Counted from the stretch's first letter, positions 15,706-25,644 are shown. The stretch is 40,440 nt of DNA from Oscillospiraceae bacterium (GCA_009785015.1 WQXD01000004.1:1-40440), one strand, 5' to 3'. Made by a program: numbers and translations. The notes: generated by a model not told the origin, from the letters alone.

Positions 15706-18153
15706 TCAGAATTTCGCGATCAGCTTTTTGAACTGGGCGGGGTTTCTCACGGTTTTGCAGTGACTCCAGTGTTCGGGGAACAGCTGCTTGTAATAGTTAT
15801 AGTTGAAACGCTCGTCCAACAGCAGCACTATCCCTCTGTCGGTTTCGGTGCGTATCACCCTGCCCGCCGCCTGCAGCACTTTGTTCATGCCGGGATACAT
15901 ATAGCCGTATTCGTAGCCCAGCCCGTTTTTTTCCTCAAAATATCTCTTTATCACGTCCCTTTCAGACGAAAGCTTAGGCAGCCCCACCCCCACGATCACC
16001 GCGCCGTTCAGCCTGTCCCCGGACAAATCTATGCCCTCCGAAAATATGCCGCCCATCACGCAGAACCCCACGAAAACCTTGGTTTTGCCGTCCTCACCCG
16101 CTTGAAACATCTCCAAAAACGCGCCCCGCGCTTCGTCGTTCATGCCGTAGGTCTGGATCACCGACGGGGTTTCGGGGTAGTTCTCCGCGAATATCTCATA
16201 TACATTTTTCATATACTCATACGAAGGGAAAAACGCTATGTAGTTGCCCCCTTTGTTCGCCGTTATGTTTATATACTCTGCCACCTCGGCGTAGCTGTGC
16301 TCGCGCTGTTTGTATTTTGTGCTTATATTCGCCCCCACCACAAGGCACAGATTGGCCCGGTCAAAAGGGGAGCCTAAACTCTGCTCCAAGTCGTCCTCCG
16401 CCCCGCCCAAAACTTCCCTGTAGTACGAAAGCGGCGAAAGCGTGGCGGAAAATATGATCGAAGCCTTCGCGCGTTTTAAAGCTTCCCCGATCAAAAACGA
16501 GGGGTCAAGGCAAAACAGCCTGACCGCGAGGTCCGAACCCTCGGCGGATATGTAGGTCACATACCGCTCATCGTACAAATTCAGGGCCACGAAATACGCG
16601 ATCACGTCAAAATAGGCCTGCAGCAGCTCGAGATACTGCGCCTTCTCTTCGGGAGGGGAAGCGGCGGCTATGTCCTTGTTTATCTGAAAATATCTCTCCA
16701 CTTCAAACCGGAAATCGAGCAGAAGCGCGGCGAAGGCTTCGTCGTGTTCTTTTTGCGTTATATAGTTTTTGTGGCTGTTCTCCTCGCCGACGCAGCGTTT
16801 TTTGTATTCGGCCATGCTCTTGTTTATATCGGTTATGCATTTCTTTAAGACCCTGTGCTGCCGGCCGATGATCTTCGATTTTCTGAGGGGGGAAAATGCG
16901 GATTTTCTTATTTCCCCCGAATACATCTCCCTCGCCCTGTCGACTAAATTGTGGGCCTCGTCGATTAAGAAAATATAGTTTTTGTCGAAGTTGTTTTGAA
17001 AGAAGCGCCGAAGGTAGACCACCGGGTCGAACACATAATTGTAATCGCATATGACCGCATCGGCGAATACGGACAGATCGAGCGAAAGCTCATAGGGGCA
17101 GACTTGGTGTTTTTGGGCGTACTGTTCTATCGATTCCCTTGTCATCGCGTCGTTTTTTTCGAATGTGTCCATAATCGCCGCGTTCACCCGGTCAAAATGG
17201 CCCCTCGCGTACACGCAGTTTTCGGGATTGCATATCCGCTCCCCTCCCCCGGCCGCTACCGGGCATATCTTATCCTTGGCGGTCACCGTGACCGTTTTGA
17301 ACCTTAAGCCGCCCTTTTGCATCATATATATGGCGTCATAGGCCACCGTGCGCGTCATTGTCTTGGCGGTGAGGTAAAAAATCTTGTCGGCGTTGGTGCG
17401 GCTCATCGATTTGATTGCGGGGAATATGGTGGATATGGTCTTGCCGATGCCGGTGGGCGCGTTGACGAAAAGTTTTTTTTCGGCGACGATGGTCCGGTAC
17501 GCCGAAGCTGCGAGTTCCCTCTGGCCCGGCCGGTATTTTTCAAAGGGGAAAACGAGCTCTTCGACGGAGGCGTTGCGCACGAGTTTCCAGTCCCTCTCCA
17601 TTTTCACCCAAAGGGCGTATTTCGCCGTCAAATCGTCGGCGAACGCCTGCAGCGAGGCCAAATCAAACGACTTCTTATACGACTTCATCTCCTCGGTCTC
17701 CAGCTGGAAATACGTCAGCTGCGCGTTTATATCGAATATTTTTTCCCCTTCGCCGGCGTTGTGTTCTTTGAGGTACATATATGCGTAGCACATCGCCTGG
17801 CCCCAGTGGATCATATTTTCGCCGTCGATAAATTCAAAAGGGGTGAACGCGCTCTTTATTTCGTCGATGCAAACCGTGCCCGTATCGTCGGTAAAAACGC
17901 CGTCGGCCCTGCCGCCGAGATTTACCGCGAAACCGTATTCTTCAAAGCAGAACTCCGCATTCAGATAGACCTCGCTTTTGTACCCCTCGAATTTGGCCTT
18001 CTGTATTTTTCTGTGCGCCTTGCCGCCCAGAACGGCGGCGGTGCTGCCGCCCGCGATGTCGAATATGTTCGCTTCGGCGGCGCCGGAATTTATGTCCCCG
18101 TTTTTGAGTATGAGTTCCACCGCCGTCCTGACTGCGACTTTTATGATATCCAT
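15706..18153 (-). CDS. Fe-S ATP-dependent DNA helicase (XPD/DinG-like) with N-terminal RecB-like nuclease domain
   Basis: The 815-residue protein fuses two parts. Residues about 1-180 have PD-(D/E)xK hallmarks of the RecB/Cas4 nuclease family: GKAH (His47), GRADG (Asp84), E98-I-K100 and QAMCYAY (Gln119, Tyr123). The rest is a superfamily 2 helicase. It has APTGIGKT (about 231-238), four cysteines of an Fe-S cluster (ICPVA, RICNPENC, VCPYE), DEAH near 397 and QAAGRVIR near 760. Such helicases unwind DNA 5' to 3' in repair. All catalytic residues seem present in both parts. Its stop is one base from the convergent zinc-ribbon gene; upstream GGAG is weakly spaced. Confidence 0.87.
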   Translation of the reverse strand: MDIIKVAVRTAVELILKNGDINSGAAEANIFDIAGGSTAAVLGGKAHRKIQKAKFEGYKSEVYLNAEFCFEEYGFAVNLGGRADGVFTDDTGTVCIDEIKSAFTPFEFIDGENMIHWGQAMCYAYMYLKEHNAGEGEKIFDINAQLTYFQLETEEMKSYKKSFDLASLQAFADDLTAKYALWVKMERDWKLVRNASVEELVFPFEKYRPGQRELAASAYRTIVAEKKLFVNAPTGIGKTISTIFPAIKSMSRTNADKIFYLTAKTMTRTVAYDAIYMMQKGGLRFKTVTVTAKDKICPVAAGGGERICNPENCVYARGHFDRVNAAIMDTFEKNDAMTRESIEQYAQKHQVCPYELSLDLSVFADAVICDYNYVFDPVVYLRRFFQNNFDKNYIFLIDEAHNLVDRAREMYSGEIRKSAFSPLRKSKIIGRQHRVLKKCITDINKSMAEYKKRCVGEENSHKNYITQKEHDEAFAALLLDFRFEVERYFQINKDIAAASPPEEKAQYLELLQAYFDVIAYFVALNLYDERYVTYISAEGSDLAVRLFCLDPSFLIGEALKRAKASIIFSATLSPLSYYREVLGGAEDDLEQSLGSPFDRANLCLVVGANISTKYKQREHSYAEVAEYINITANKGGNYIAFFPSYEYMKNVYEIFAENYPETPSVIQTYGMNDEARGAFLEMFQAGEDGKTKVFVGFCVMGGIFSEGIDLSGDRLNGAVIVGVGLPKLSSERDVIKRYFEEKNGLGYEYGYMYPGMNKVLQAAGRVIRTETDRGIVLLLDERFNYNYYKQLFPEHWSHCKTVRNPAQFKKLIAKF

Positions 18154-18185
18154 CTTGAAATTTTCATCTCCGTAAATGCAAGCAG

Positions 18186-18209
18186 GGGCGGAACTTTGAG
18201 TTTCCGCCC
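18186..18209 (-). terminator. Hairpin after the transporter operon
   Basis: GGGCGGAA (18186-18193) and TTCCGCCC (18202-18209) pair perfectly around 8 bases. It lies 26 bases after the stop of the last permease and before the helicase gene. No strong U-run follows on the minus strand; the T-rich side is on the plus strand. It is a likely but not ideal terminator. Confidence 0.5.
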
Positions 18210-18235
18210 GTGCCCGCTTTTATAATTTTTATTTT

Positions 18236-19297
18236 TTATCCGACCACGCCGGTTCTCTCGATGCCCTGTATCAAAAAGCTCTGGCCCACGAGGTAAACCA
18301 CAATCAGCGGCGCGATGATCAGCAGCCCGCAGGTGTTCCGTATGGCGGACTGATACATGGTCGAGGCCTGTATGGCCGCCTGGCTCAGGGTGAGCGTCCT
18401 TGGTATCTTCACTATCTTGGGCAGCAGATATGGTCCCGTATCGGTCGTGAACAGGTTGACATAGAATTCGTCGGTCCACTGCCAGGTGAACGCGAACAAG
18501 AACACGGTAACCATCATCGGTATCGAGTTGGGCAGGATGATGGTGAAAAATGTCCTGAACACGCCGCCGCCGTCGACATAGGAAGCTTCCTCCAGCTCGT
18601 CGGGCACACCCATGAAAAACTGCCTCATTATGAGTATGTACAGCCCGTTTTTAAACGCCAGGCCCGTTAGCGAGAGCATGGTGAGCGGCCAGTACGAGTT
18701 TATGAAGTTGAGCTTGAGGTCTTTTGCGACCGTCACCCCCATGAATTTGCGTATGGTCTCGTAGATATTCAAAAAGTCGAAATACCTAAACTGCATGAAC
18801 ATCGAAAACTGCAGCGTCTGGTGCGGGACCAGCAGCGTGAAAATCACCAGGCCGAAGGCTATGTTGCGGCCCTTGAATTTGAATTTGCAGAAGCCGTATC
18901 CCACAATTGTGCATATCATCATCTGGGAGACGGCGCACAGAAGCGCCAGAATGGCCGTGCTGGTCAGCGCCTTTACATAGTCGTTTTCCACTATGATCGC
19001 GTTGTACGTGTCGAGCGTGGGCGCCCTGGGCACCATTTTGACCGTGTTGTCTATGAAGTCCTCGGGGCTCATTATCGAGCCGGTTATCTTCGCGAAAAAC
19101 GGGAAGAGCACCACATACGACACGCCGACGAGCAGAACCAACCTGAATACGACCCAGATCACCTTCTGCAGGAAGAACACCGAAAGATATTTCAGCCTGA
19201 GCCTTTTGGCAAACGACGTCCTCTCGAATTCGACCCTTATTTTGTTTTTCGACTCTTTTTTTATTTTTGTCGGGGTTTGCTGCGCTGTATTATTCAT
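18236..19297 (-). CDS. Carbohydrate ABC transporter permease, MalG type (second pair)
   Basis: The 353-residue membrane protein is an inner-membrane permease subunit of a CUT1 sugar importer. A basic cytoplasmic N-terminus (about 1-40) precedes six predicted membrane segments. The EAA loop that docks the ATPase reads EEASYVDGGGVFRTFF-x-x-ILP near the C-terminal third. AGGAGG lies 10 bases before the ATG. It follows the partner permease by 21 bases and is the last gene of the operon. No ATPase gene is nearby, so a shared MsmX-like ATPase is probably used. Confidence 0.9.
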   Translation of the reverse strand: MNNTAQQTPTKIKKESKNKIRVEFERTSFAKRLRLKYLSVFFLQKVIWVVFRLVLLVGVSYVVLFPFFAKITGSIMSPEDFIDNTVKMVPRAPTLDTYNAIIVENDYVKALTSTAILALLCAVSQMMICTIVGYGFCKFKFKGRNIAFGLVIFTLLVPHQTLQFSMFMQFRYFDFLNIYETIRKFMGVTVAKDLKLNFINSYWPLTMLSLTGLAFKNGLYILIMRQFFMGVPDELEEASYVDGGGVFRTFFTIILPNSIPMMVTVFLFAFTWQWTDEFYVNLFTTDTGPYLLPKIVKIPRTLTLSQAAIQASTMYQSAIRNTCGLLIIAPLIVVYLVGQSFLIQGIERTGVVG

Positions 19298-19318
19298 ATA
19301 CCGTTTTCCTCCTTTCTT

Positions 19319-20329
19319 TTAATGTTCGCGCCGCTGGTAGAACACGAAGCTCGAAACGATAAGCCCCACCACGGCGATCATCAATATCACTATCGTAAAA
19401 TATACCCAGCTCATCGCTGAAGAGAGCACCTGCCCCCCCGGTTCGTCGTATACGAAGCCGATGAACCTCATTATCGTGTTCGACTGGGAAGTAAAGGAAT
19501 CGATGACGGTATACACCGCATTTACGAATATCATCGGGCTTATCATCGGGAAAGTGATCTTCCAGAAGGACTCCCAGGCGGAAGCGCCTTCCATAAAGGC
19601 CGATTCGTATATCGCGGGCGAAATGGACTGCAGCCCGCCCAGGAATATGAGCATCTGCACGCCGGAGCGGTTGATTATCTGGTATATGCTGTTGACCGCC
19701 ACGACCACATACATGACGAGGTCCATACTGATGCCCTTCATGCTCCAGAACAGCCACTCAAAGTCCATCGCCGAGACGATCTGCACGACCGTAGAAGTGG
19801 AGGTCTCGCTGCTGGTGGCGTTCTGCGTGCCCGTGACGATGGTGCGCCCCGTGTTCTGCATGTAGTCGAGCAGGTTGTTGCCCTGGTCGATTTTGTCGAT
19901 GATGCCCGTGGCGAGTATGACCGGTATGAAGAAGATCGCCCTGAATACCGCCCTGCCCGTCATCTTCTGGTTGAGCAGTATCGCCATGAACAGCGCGAAT
20001 ATGACGATTGCCGGTATGTCGAAAATGAGCTGCTGTATTCCCCCGGTCAGAAGCCGGAAAAAGTCGGCGTCGACAAACAAGGCCTCCTGGTAATTGGTAA
20101 ATCCCACCCATTCCGCGGAATAACCCCCTCCCGTCAGCACCTTGACCTCGGTGAAGCTGAAGTGGATCGACTGAAAAACGATGGGCAGGTATATCACCAC
20201 AAATCCGATCACGAACGGGAGTATGAACAGCCAGCCAGAGCGGGCCTTTATGCTGTCCAAAGACGAGGCGCGCTTTTTCTTTTTGGGCGCCGCTATCTGC
20301 GATTGATTGATTTCTTCTGTGTTCTGCAT
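19319..20329 (-). CDS. Sugar ABC transporter permease, MalF type (second pair)
   Basis: This 336-residue permease has a cytoplasmic N-terminus with a KKKKR patch, a membrane segment GWLFILPFVIGFVVIYLPI, further membrane segments and an EAA loop YESAFMEGASAWESFW. It should pair with the MalG-type permease that follows. The frame is open to a TTG at 20350, but GGGAGGAG lies between that codon and the ATG at 20329, 9 bases before the ATG, so the shorter start is right. A periplasm-facing insert (about residues 150-200, rich in Thr/Ser/Gln) lies between the early membrane segments. Confidence 0.9.
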   Translation of the reverse strand: MQNTEEINQSQIAAPKKKKRASSLDSIKARSGWLFILPFVIGFVVIYLPIVFQSIHFSFTEVKVLTGGGYSAEWVGFTNYQEALFVDADFFRLLTGGIQQLIFDIPAIVIFALFMAILLNQKMTGRAVFRAIFFIPVILATGIIDKIDQGNNLLDYMQNTGRTIVTGTQNATSSETSTSTVVQIVSAMDFEWLFWSMKGISMDLVMYVVVAVNSIYQIINRSGVQMLIFLGGLQSISPAIYESAFMEGASAWESFWKITFPMISPMIFVNAVYTVIDSFTSQSNTIMRFIGFVYDEPGGQVLSSAMSWVYFTIVILMIAVVGLIVSSFVFYQRREH

Positions 20330-20353
20330 TGATTTTTTCTCCTCCCGCAAATA

Positions 20354-23335
20354 TTAATTTAATTTGATAAACCCGAGCGGCTCGATTGTTTTTCCGTCGA
20401 TTGTCACTTGTTTTTCGCCGTTGTAGTTGAGTATGAAGGACGTCCCGCCTTCGTAAGTGACTTTTACCACGTTTCTCTCGAGTATCTCGTGATTCATGAT
20501 GAGCTTCGAATTGAGGGGGCCTATCGCCTCATTGAGGATTTGGTAGGTTTCGAGCAGGCTGGGAAGCCAGGTCTCGTAATCCACCGCGTAGTATGAGTTG
20601 AGCATCCACATGACGGATTCCTTGAGCCTGCTCGCGTTCTGGTAGGCCAGGATGAAATACGGGCTCGCTCCGTTCTCTATCGCCTTGAGGATATCGTATT
20701 TTATGTCGCCCGACATATTAATCGGGTTGCCCGCGATGTTTATGGAACCGTGGACCACCATGCTGTAGAAGGGAATCGCTTCGCTCTGGCTCAGCATGCG
20801 GCTGCCGTCCAGATCTATGTTCACTATGGAATCTAAATATTTGAACGCGTAGACGTTGGCTTCGTCGGCGAGCAGCTTGCCGTGGTCGGCGTACATCTTG
20901 TCAAACAGGTCGGTCACGTAGGTCTCCGCTTCCACGCGGTTTGTGAGGCTCTTCTTGTAGTGGTTGGAGTGCAGCTCGCTGGCAAGCGAAGCCACGCCGA
21001 AAGCGCCCACGTTGTATTTTGAATACTCCTTCATGGCATTGTCGTACATACCCATCGACCTCTCGTGCGCTATGAGCATGTATCCCATGCGCCTCGACAA
21101 CTCCTGCCACATAAAGTTATACAGCTGCTGGCAGGCGTATGTCTGGTCCATCCCGCGCGCGAGATCCTTTTTGGGCGACAACCCGTCCAACAGCTTCCAG
21201 TACCAGAGCAGGGCGAAATCCATCTCGGGGTATATCTCCGCGCCCTTGGATCTGCCGTAGTCCACCATTTCCTGGAACCCGGTCTTGCCGCCGAGCGCGT
21301 TCTCTATTTTCATCCTCGTGGGGCCGGTGCCCTTGAGCCCGTCGTTGATCCAGCCGATATATTTGAATTTCAGGTTTTTTATCCCTTCGGCGTTGAGCTC
21401 GTCGATTATCGATTTCACGTCTTCAAACGAAGTCAAAGCGGTGTCTCCCTCATAGGGGAAGCCGAAGAAATACTCGGCAGTCTTTATCATCCCCAGCGCT
21501 TCGATGAACAGCGGCAGGCCGCGGCCGTCGTCGGTCATCTGGGTGATGTCGCCTTTTGCCATCAGATAGTCCCTGTAGGCCTTGGCCATACCCATATAGG
21601 TCGCTTCGTACCCGTTCGATTTTTTGGGCTTTCCGTCTTTGTCGCTTGAGAGCATTACGTATCTGATTATGTAGTTGCCCGCGTATTTTCTCCTCGAGGC
21701 CACGGTTATGAGGCTGTTTATGCCTTTCGAATCGACGTCCAAGTTGTATTCGTCGGTGGGCCTGGGGGTGAATATGGCGGAGGTATTGTTGTATTTGTGC
21801 GTATTGCCGCCGGATTCCGTGGTGATTTTCGCCATCACGTCGCCTTCCTCTATAATGGCCAAAAATCCGTCGCTCCGCTCTTCGGTCACGGGTTTCGGGG
21901 CTGTTTCATACTCGTTTTCGTCTTCATCCACAAAAATCTTCTTGGGGGAGGTGAGCTCCTTCCCGGTCTCGTCGTAATAGACCTCCTCGAGCACGCCTTC
22001 CTCGTTTTCGGCTTTCATGGGTTCCTCGAGCCTGTTGCCGTTCTCGTCGTAGTACGCCTCGATCTGCTCCACTTTGGTGGTGGTGACGATCTTGTAGTTT
22101 TCCACAATGCCGAACACCGGCATGCGCCATTTTTTGGTGTTGGTCCCTCCGCTTATATTCCGGAACGAGTAATCGGGCCCGTAGATGTCGCTTGTCATGA
22201 CAAATGAGGTGTCCTTTATGTCCTCAAAGCGCATCAGGGCTCCCGAGCCGTCGGGCACAAACGTATATCCGGTGTTTTCCCTGCGGCCCGCGCCCATATA
22301 CGGCAGCACATATATCTGCTCGATCTTGTAGTTGGATTCATCGAAGCGTATGCCGTTTGCGGGGAGCCTCATGTACAGGCCGTCCTTGTCCAAATAATAC
22401 TCAAGGGCGAGCTTGACGAGCGGCGGCGCCTTGTCCTTGGGCTCGTAGCCGAGCAGGCTGTGGTCCTCATCCATCATCTCGAAGGTGTATTTGGTGTAAA
22501 GCTTGATAAAGCCCTCAATCTGGTTGAGCTCGCGCTCCGAGGCGTTGGGGTCGAACACGTATATGGCGTAGGTCTTGGTTTCGGGATAGGTGATCTGGAG
22601 CTCTTTTTTCGCCCTTTCGGTCAGATCCGGGGCGTTCGCGTCCTTGAGCGTGTAGTACGCGTTCATTTTGTCCAAGTCCCTCTTGTTGGTTATGAACTGG
22701 AGTATATTGTCGTCAAAGGAACTCCTCTCGATCCTTCTGGGGACCATCTTCCTCTTTTCCTCTTTGCCGAGGGTGTACTCCACGCGTATGCCGCCCTTTA
22801 TTTTCTTCATTTTTATCTGTCTGTACATCGCGGCGTCCTTGAACGAATAAAACCACTGCGTCTTGTCGCCGGACACTTTGTACTTCACTATTATCTGGGA
22901 CATGAGCCTGATTCTGACGTCCTCCGAAGTGCTGGATTTTTCGCCCACATCGTAGGGGTTGGAGAACAGTATCTGCCCCGTAGCCAGATCCTTGACGGCG
23001 ATTTCGCCGGTGTCGTAGTGGAAATAAAGCTCGAAGCCGTCCTTGGAGAACACCGGCAGCCCGTCGGGCAGCCACGTGGTCACCGCGTTTTTCCCGGTTC
23101 CCTCGACGTGCTCGATGGTCTTGGCGCCGAAGCCCTTGAGTTTCTCCGCGGGGTTTTCGTACTCCGTGGTCAGATAAAGCTTGATTCTCTCCATTTCCCT
23201 TTTCGCTTCGTCGTCGTCTTCTTCTTCTTCGGTGGCCGAGGCGAACACCGGAACGGCCGCGAGCGGGATCACCGTCAGAAAGGTCACAAGCGCCAGAAGC
23301 AGCGCGATCAGCTTTTTTAGTGTCGTTGTCTGCAT
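20354..23335 (-). CDS. DUF5696-type exported protein, probable glycosidase-like
   Basis: The 993-residue protein has a signal peptide (about 1-32, cleavage near VFASA) and an acidic start. The central part is beta-rich (about 70-560). Residues about 630-800 look like half of a TIM barrel: KYIGWINDGLKG near 658, GAEIYPEMDFALLWYW near 698 and LIAHERSMGMYDN near 756. These resemble the GH101-type endo-alpha-N-acetylgalactosaminidase barrel, with the Asp of PEMDF and the Glu of HERS as possible catalytic residues. The C-terminal segment forms a beta domain ending in QVTIDGKTIEPLGF. I place it in DUF5696, a family I recall beside sugar permeases in Firmicutes. Enzyme activity is inferred. AGGAGG precedes the ATG. 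Confidence 0.75.
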   Translation of the reverse strand: MQTTTLKKLIALLLALVTFLTVIPLAAVPVFASATEEEEDDDEAKREMERIKLYLTTEYENPAEKLKGFGAKTIEHVEGTGKNAVTTWLPDGLPVFSKDGFELYFHYDTGEIAVKDLATGQILFSNPYDVGEKSSTSEDVRIRLMSQIIVKYKVSGDKTQWFYSFKDAAMYRQIKMKKIKGGIRVEYTLGKEEKRKMVPRRIERSSFDDNILQFITNKRDLDKMNAYYTLKDANAPDLTERAKKELQITYPETKTYAIYVFDPNASERELNQIEGFIKLYTKYTFEMMDEDHSLLGYEPKDKAPPLVKLALEYYLDKDGLYMRLPANGIRFDESNYKIEQIYVLPYMGAGRRENTGYTFVPDGSGALMRFEDIKDTSFVMTSDIYGPDYSFRNISGGTNTKKWRMPVFGIVENYKIVTTTKVEQIEAYYDENGNRLEEPMKAENEEGVLEEVYYDETGKELTSPKKIFVDEDENEYETAPKPVTEERSDGFLAIIEEGDVMAKITTESGGNTHKYNNTSAIFTPRPTDEYNLDVDSKGINSLITVASRRKYAGNYIIRYVMLSSDKDGKPKKSNGYEATYMGMAKAYRDYLMAKGDITQMTDDGRGLPLFIEALGMIKTAEYFFGFPYEGDTALTSFEDVKSIIDELNAEGIKNLKFKYIGWINDGLKGTGPTRMKIENALGGKTGFQEMVDYGRSKGAEIYPEMDFALLWYWKLLDGLSPKKDLARGMDQTYACQQLYNFMWQELSRRMGYMLIAHERSMGMYDNAMKEYSKYNVGAFGVASLASELHSNHYKKSLTNRVEAETYVTDLFDKMYADHGKLLADEANVYAFKYLDSIVNIDLDGSRMLSQSEAIPFYSMVVHGSINIAGNPINMSGDIKYDILKAIENGASPYFILAYQNASRLKESVMWMLNSYYAVDYETWLPSLLETYQILNEAIGPLNSKLIMNHEILERNVVKVTYEGGTSFILNYNGEKQVTIDGKTIEPLGFIKLN

Positions 23336-23364
23336 TTTTTTATCCTCCTTTCAGGTTTTTATCA

Positions 23365-25617
23365 TCATATTCGGAATGAGACTTCGGTGTAGATGTTCAT
23401 TATGAACGTGACTATCCTCATCAAAAGCCCGGAGAAGAGCAGCGTCACGAACATGATAAACGCCATTCCCACAAACGAGCCCAGCACCGTGGCCACGTTT
23501 TTGCCCAGTGTGTAGTCGTGCACCACCATGACCCCGAAGAAAATCAGCATTCCCACCCAAACCATCATTATGGTGCCGACCATGTTCAAAACCGGCACTT
23601 CCTCGAGGGTTATTATATGCGTGGCGAGCGTGGAGAAGAACACTATCGGTATTATCGGGATCAGCGAGTAGCACACCACCATGTATATGTCCTTCATGCT
23701 GCCCTCGCCGTCAAACAGCGTGGTGAGGCACCAGTTCGAAATGACGCCGAGCCCCACAGGCACGATGATCGAGAGAGATTCGGCCAAAAAGTCGTTGTAG
23801 AGCCCGTATGCGTTGACTATGAAGCCTTCGCCGATCGCCTTGTACATATATACCCCGCAGGCGAGCAGCAGGTATATCGTGGCAGCCAGCACCGAGCCTC
23901 TCTTTTCCTGCTTCATGTCCCAGAAACCGTCGAAAGGATGGAATATGATATGGAACCCGTAGAGCATGTGGCTGCCGAGTTTCAGCTTCCTCCCGCCCCT
24001 TATCTGGTCGCGCTTGTTGACTTTGTTGGCGTGTTTCATAAACATGGATATGCCCACAATCAAAACGATCAGAACTATCGGCACCCATATGACGTTGTTT
24101 TCTATCCAGATTTTCCGGTACATCTTAAAGGACTGCGAATAGTCCTTCTGGTCCTTGGCGAACTGGAACTGTCTCATGGCGAGCTCATATTCGCCGTCCC
24201 TGTAAAAGCTCTTGCCTATGCCCATATATGCGAGGTCGGAGTTGTTGTTTCTCTTTTTTATCTCCCTCCAGGACTCGACGGCCTGGTCGTACTGCCTGTT
24301 TCTTGATTTGGCGAGGGCGTCTATGACCACGTCGCCGTATTCGGTGCGCTTGTACACGGTGAACGCCGAAGCGGTCTTGTCCAGAAGCAGCATCTTCGTA
24401 TCCTGGTACTCGACGGCCTGGATGCTCTGGATGTTGCCGAAATACTGGCCCTCATCGCAGAAAACGAACAGCAGCCTGCCGTCCTCGTCATATGTGTAGA
24501 CCCTTGAGCGCGCCTCGTCTATTATGCTCCAGGTGCCCTCGGGCCCCATCGCCACGTCTATGATCCGGGAAGGGCCTTTGCCGAAGGTATAGATTTCGCC
24601 GTCGGGGCACGAGAAGCCCGAGCGCCTCATGACGTCCACCCCCTGCGGGTTGAGCCTCTTGACCGGGTGATACTGCGAAGCCGGGGCAAAAATCGCGCCG
24701 AGCTGCGCGCCCGCGTCTATCGAGGAAGTGGTGACGTACACGAATCCTTCGCTGTCAATGGATATGTTGTTGTACTCGGTTGCCACGTTTCGAAGCGACT
24801 GCGCCCTTTGGGCCCTGGTCTGAAAGTTTCTCCAGAATATCATGAACGGGTCGGCCACCGCCGCCTGCGCCCCGACGAATCCCAAAAATTCGCCGTCGGG
24901 GTTCATGCTCACGATGCCCTGGTTCGTAGTGGAGGAGACCACATACAGCCTGCCCGCGCTGTCCACCACCAGCGCCACCGGCTTATACACCGCGCCTTCC
25001 GGGAAGACTTCGTTTGAAGGCTGCTCGATTATCCTCAGATGCTCGCCGAAGGCGTACATTTCGCCGTCCGGCTTCGCGGTTTTGCCCTTGGAGAAAACCA
25101 CCACGCGGTTTTTTTCCGTGTCGGCCACGTATATTTCCTCCGAAGTGGCGAAAACCCCCTTGGGCTGCGCCAGGGCGTCCGGGACGCCCCACATGTTCAC
25201 AAATGAAGTCAAAATCGCCTTGCCGCTGTAATCGGAATTCAGTATCACGATCCTGTCGTTTTTCTGGTCTGCCAGATACAGAAAGCCGTCGACGTCGCCG
25301 ACCAGGTCCTGCGGACCGTCCAAGGCGAGCGGTTTCCCGTCGGCGTCAAGCCCCAGAAAATCGCCTATCTGAAATTTCTCCTGGGTGATGGTGTTGATAT
25401 ATTCGGAATCGACCACCATTTCCGGCACATAGGCGTGCGGCGCCTGCACGTAGAAAGTCCCCATTGTCTTGTCGCCGTATGTGTAGATATATGTGGTGTA
25501 GGCGGGCGAAGCCGCCGCCGGAACCGCTAAAGCCATGATCAACAAAAGCAAAAGGGCCGTAAACCGAAATATCTTTTTTGTCTTTCCGCGCTTTTTTTCG
25601 TTTTTTGCCTGCAGCAT
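23365..25617 (-). CDS. Exported beta-propeller/TPR protein with membrane Yip1 domain
   Basis: This 750-residue protein has a signal peptide (about 14-36) and an extracellular part of NHL-like blades, e.g. PQDLVGDVDGFLYLADQKNDRIVIL, KGVFATSEEIYVADTEKNRVVVFSK and PVALVVDSAGRLYVVSS (about 95-430). Two TPR-like helices follow (QYDQAVESWREIKKRN, DGEYELAMRQFQFAK). A membrane segment lies at about 505-525, and a five-helix C-terminal domain (about 560-750) is of the Yip1 kind. NHL propellers often bind ligands or partners, and Yip1 domains are membrane scaffolds. It sits between the first permease pair and DUF5696, so it may scaffold or sense cargo; this is inference. GGAGGG precedes the ATG. Confidence 0.78.
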   Translation of the reverse strand: MLQAKNEKKRGKTKKIFRFTALLLLLIMALAVPAAASPAYTTYIYTYGDKTMGTFYVQAPHAYVPEMVVDSEYINTITQEKFQIGDFLGLDADGKPLALDGPQDLVGDVDGFLYLADQKNDRIVILNSDYSGKAILTSFVNMWGVPDALAQPKGVFATSEEIYVADTEKNRVVVFSKGKTAKPDGEMYAFGEHLRIIEQPSNEVFPEGAVYKPVALVVDSAGRLYVVSSTTNQGIVSMNPDGEFLGFVGAQAAVADPFMIFWRNFQTRAQRAQSLRNVATEYNNISIDSEGFVYVTTSSIDAGAQLGAIFAPASQYHPVKRLNPQGVDVMRRSGFSCPDGEIYTFGKGPSRIIDVAMGPEGTWSIIDEARSRVYTYDEDGRLLFVFCDEGQYFGNIQSIQAVEYQDTKMLLLDKTASAFTVYKRTEYGDVVIDALAKSRNRQYDQAVESWREIKKRNNNSDLAYMGIGKSFYRDGEYELAMRQFQFAKDQKDYSQSFKMYRKIWIENNVIWVPIVLIVLIVGISMFMKHANKVNKRDQIRGGRKLKLGSHMLYGFHIIFHPFDGFWDMKQEKRGSVLAATIYLLLACGVYMYKAIGEGFIVNAYGLYNDFLAESLSIIVPVGLGVISNWCLTTLFDGEGSMKDIYMVVCYSLIPIIPIVFFSTLATHIITLEEVPVLNMVGTIMMVWVGMLIFFGVMVVHDYTLGKNVATVLGSFVGMAFIMFVTLLFSGLLMRIVTFIMNIYTEVSFRI

Positions 25618-25644
25618 TTTTAAATATTCCCTCCTTACCTTTGA

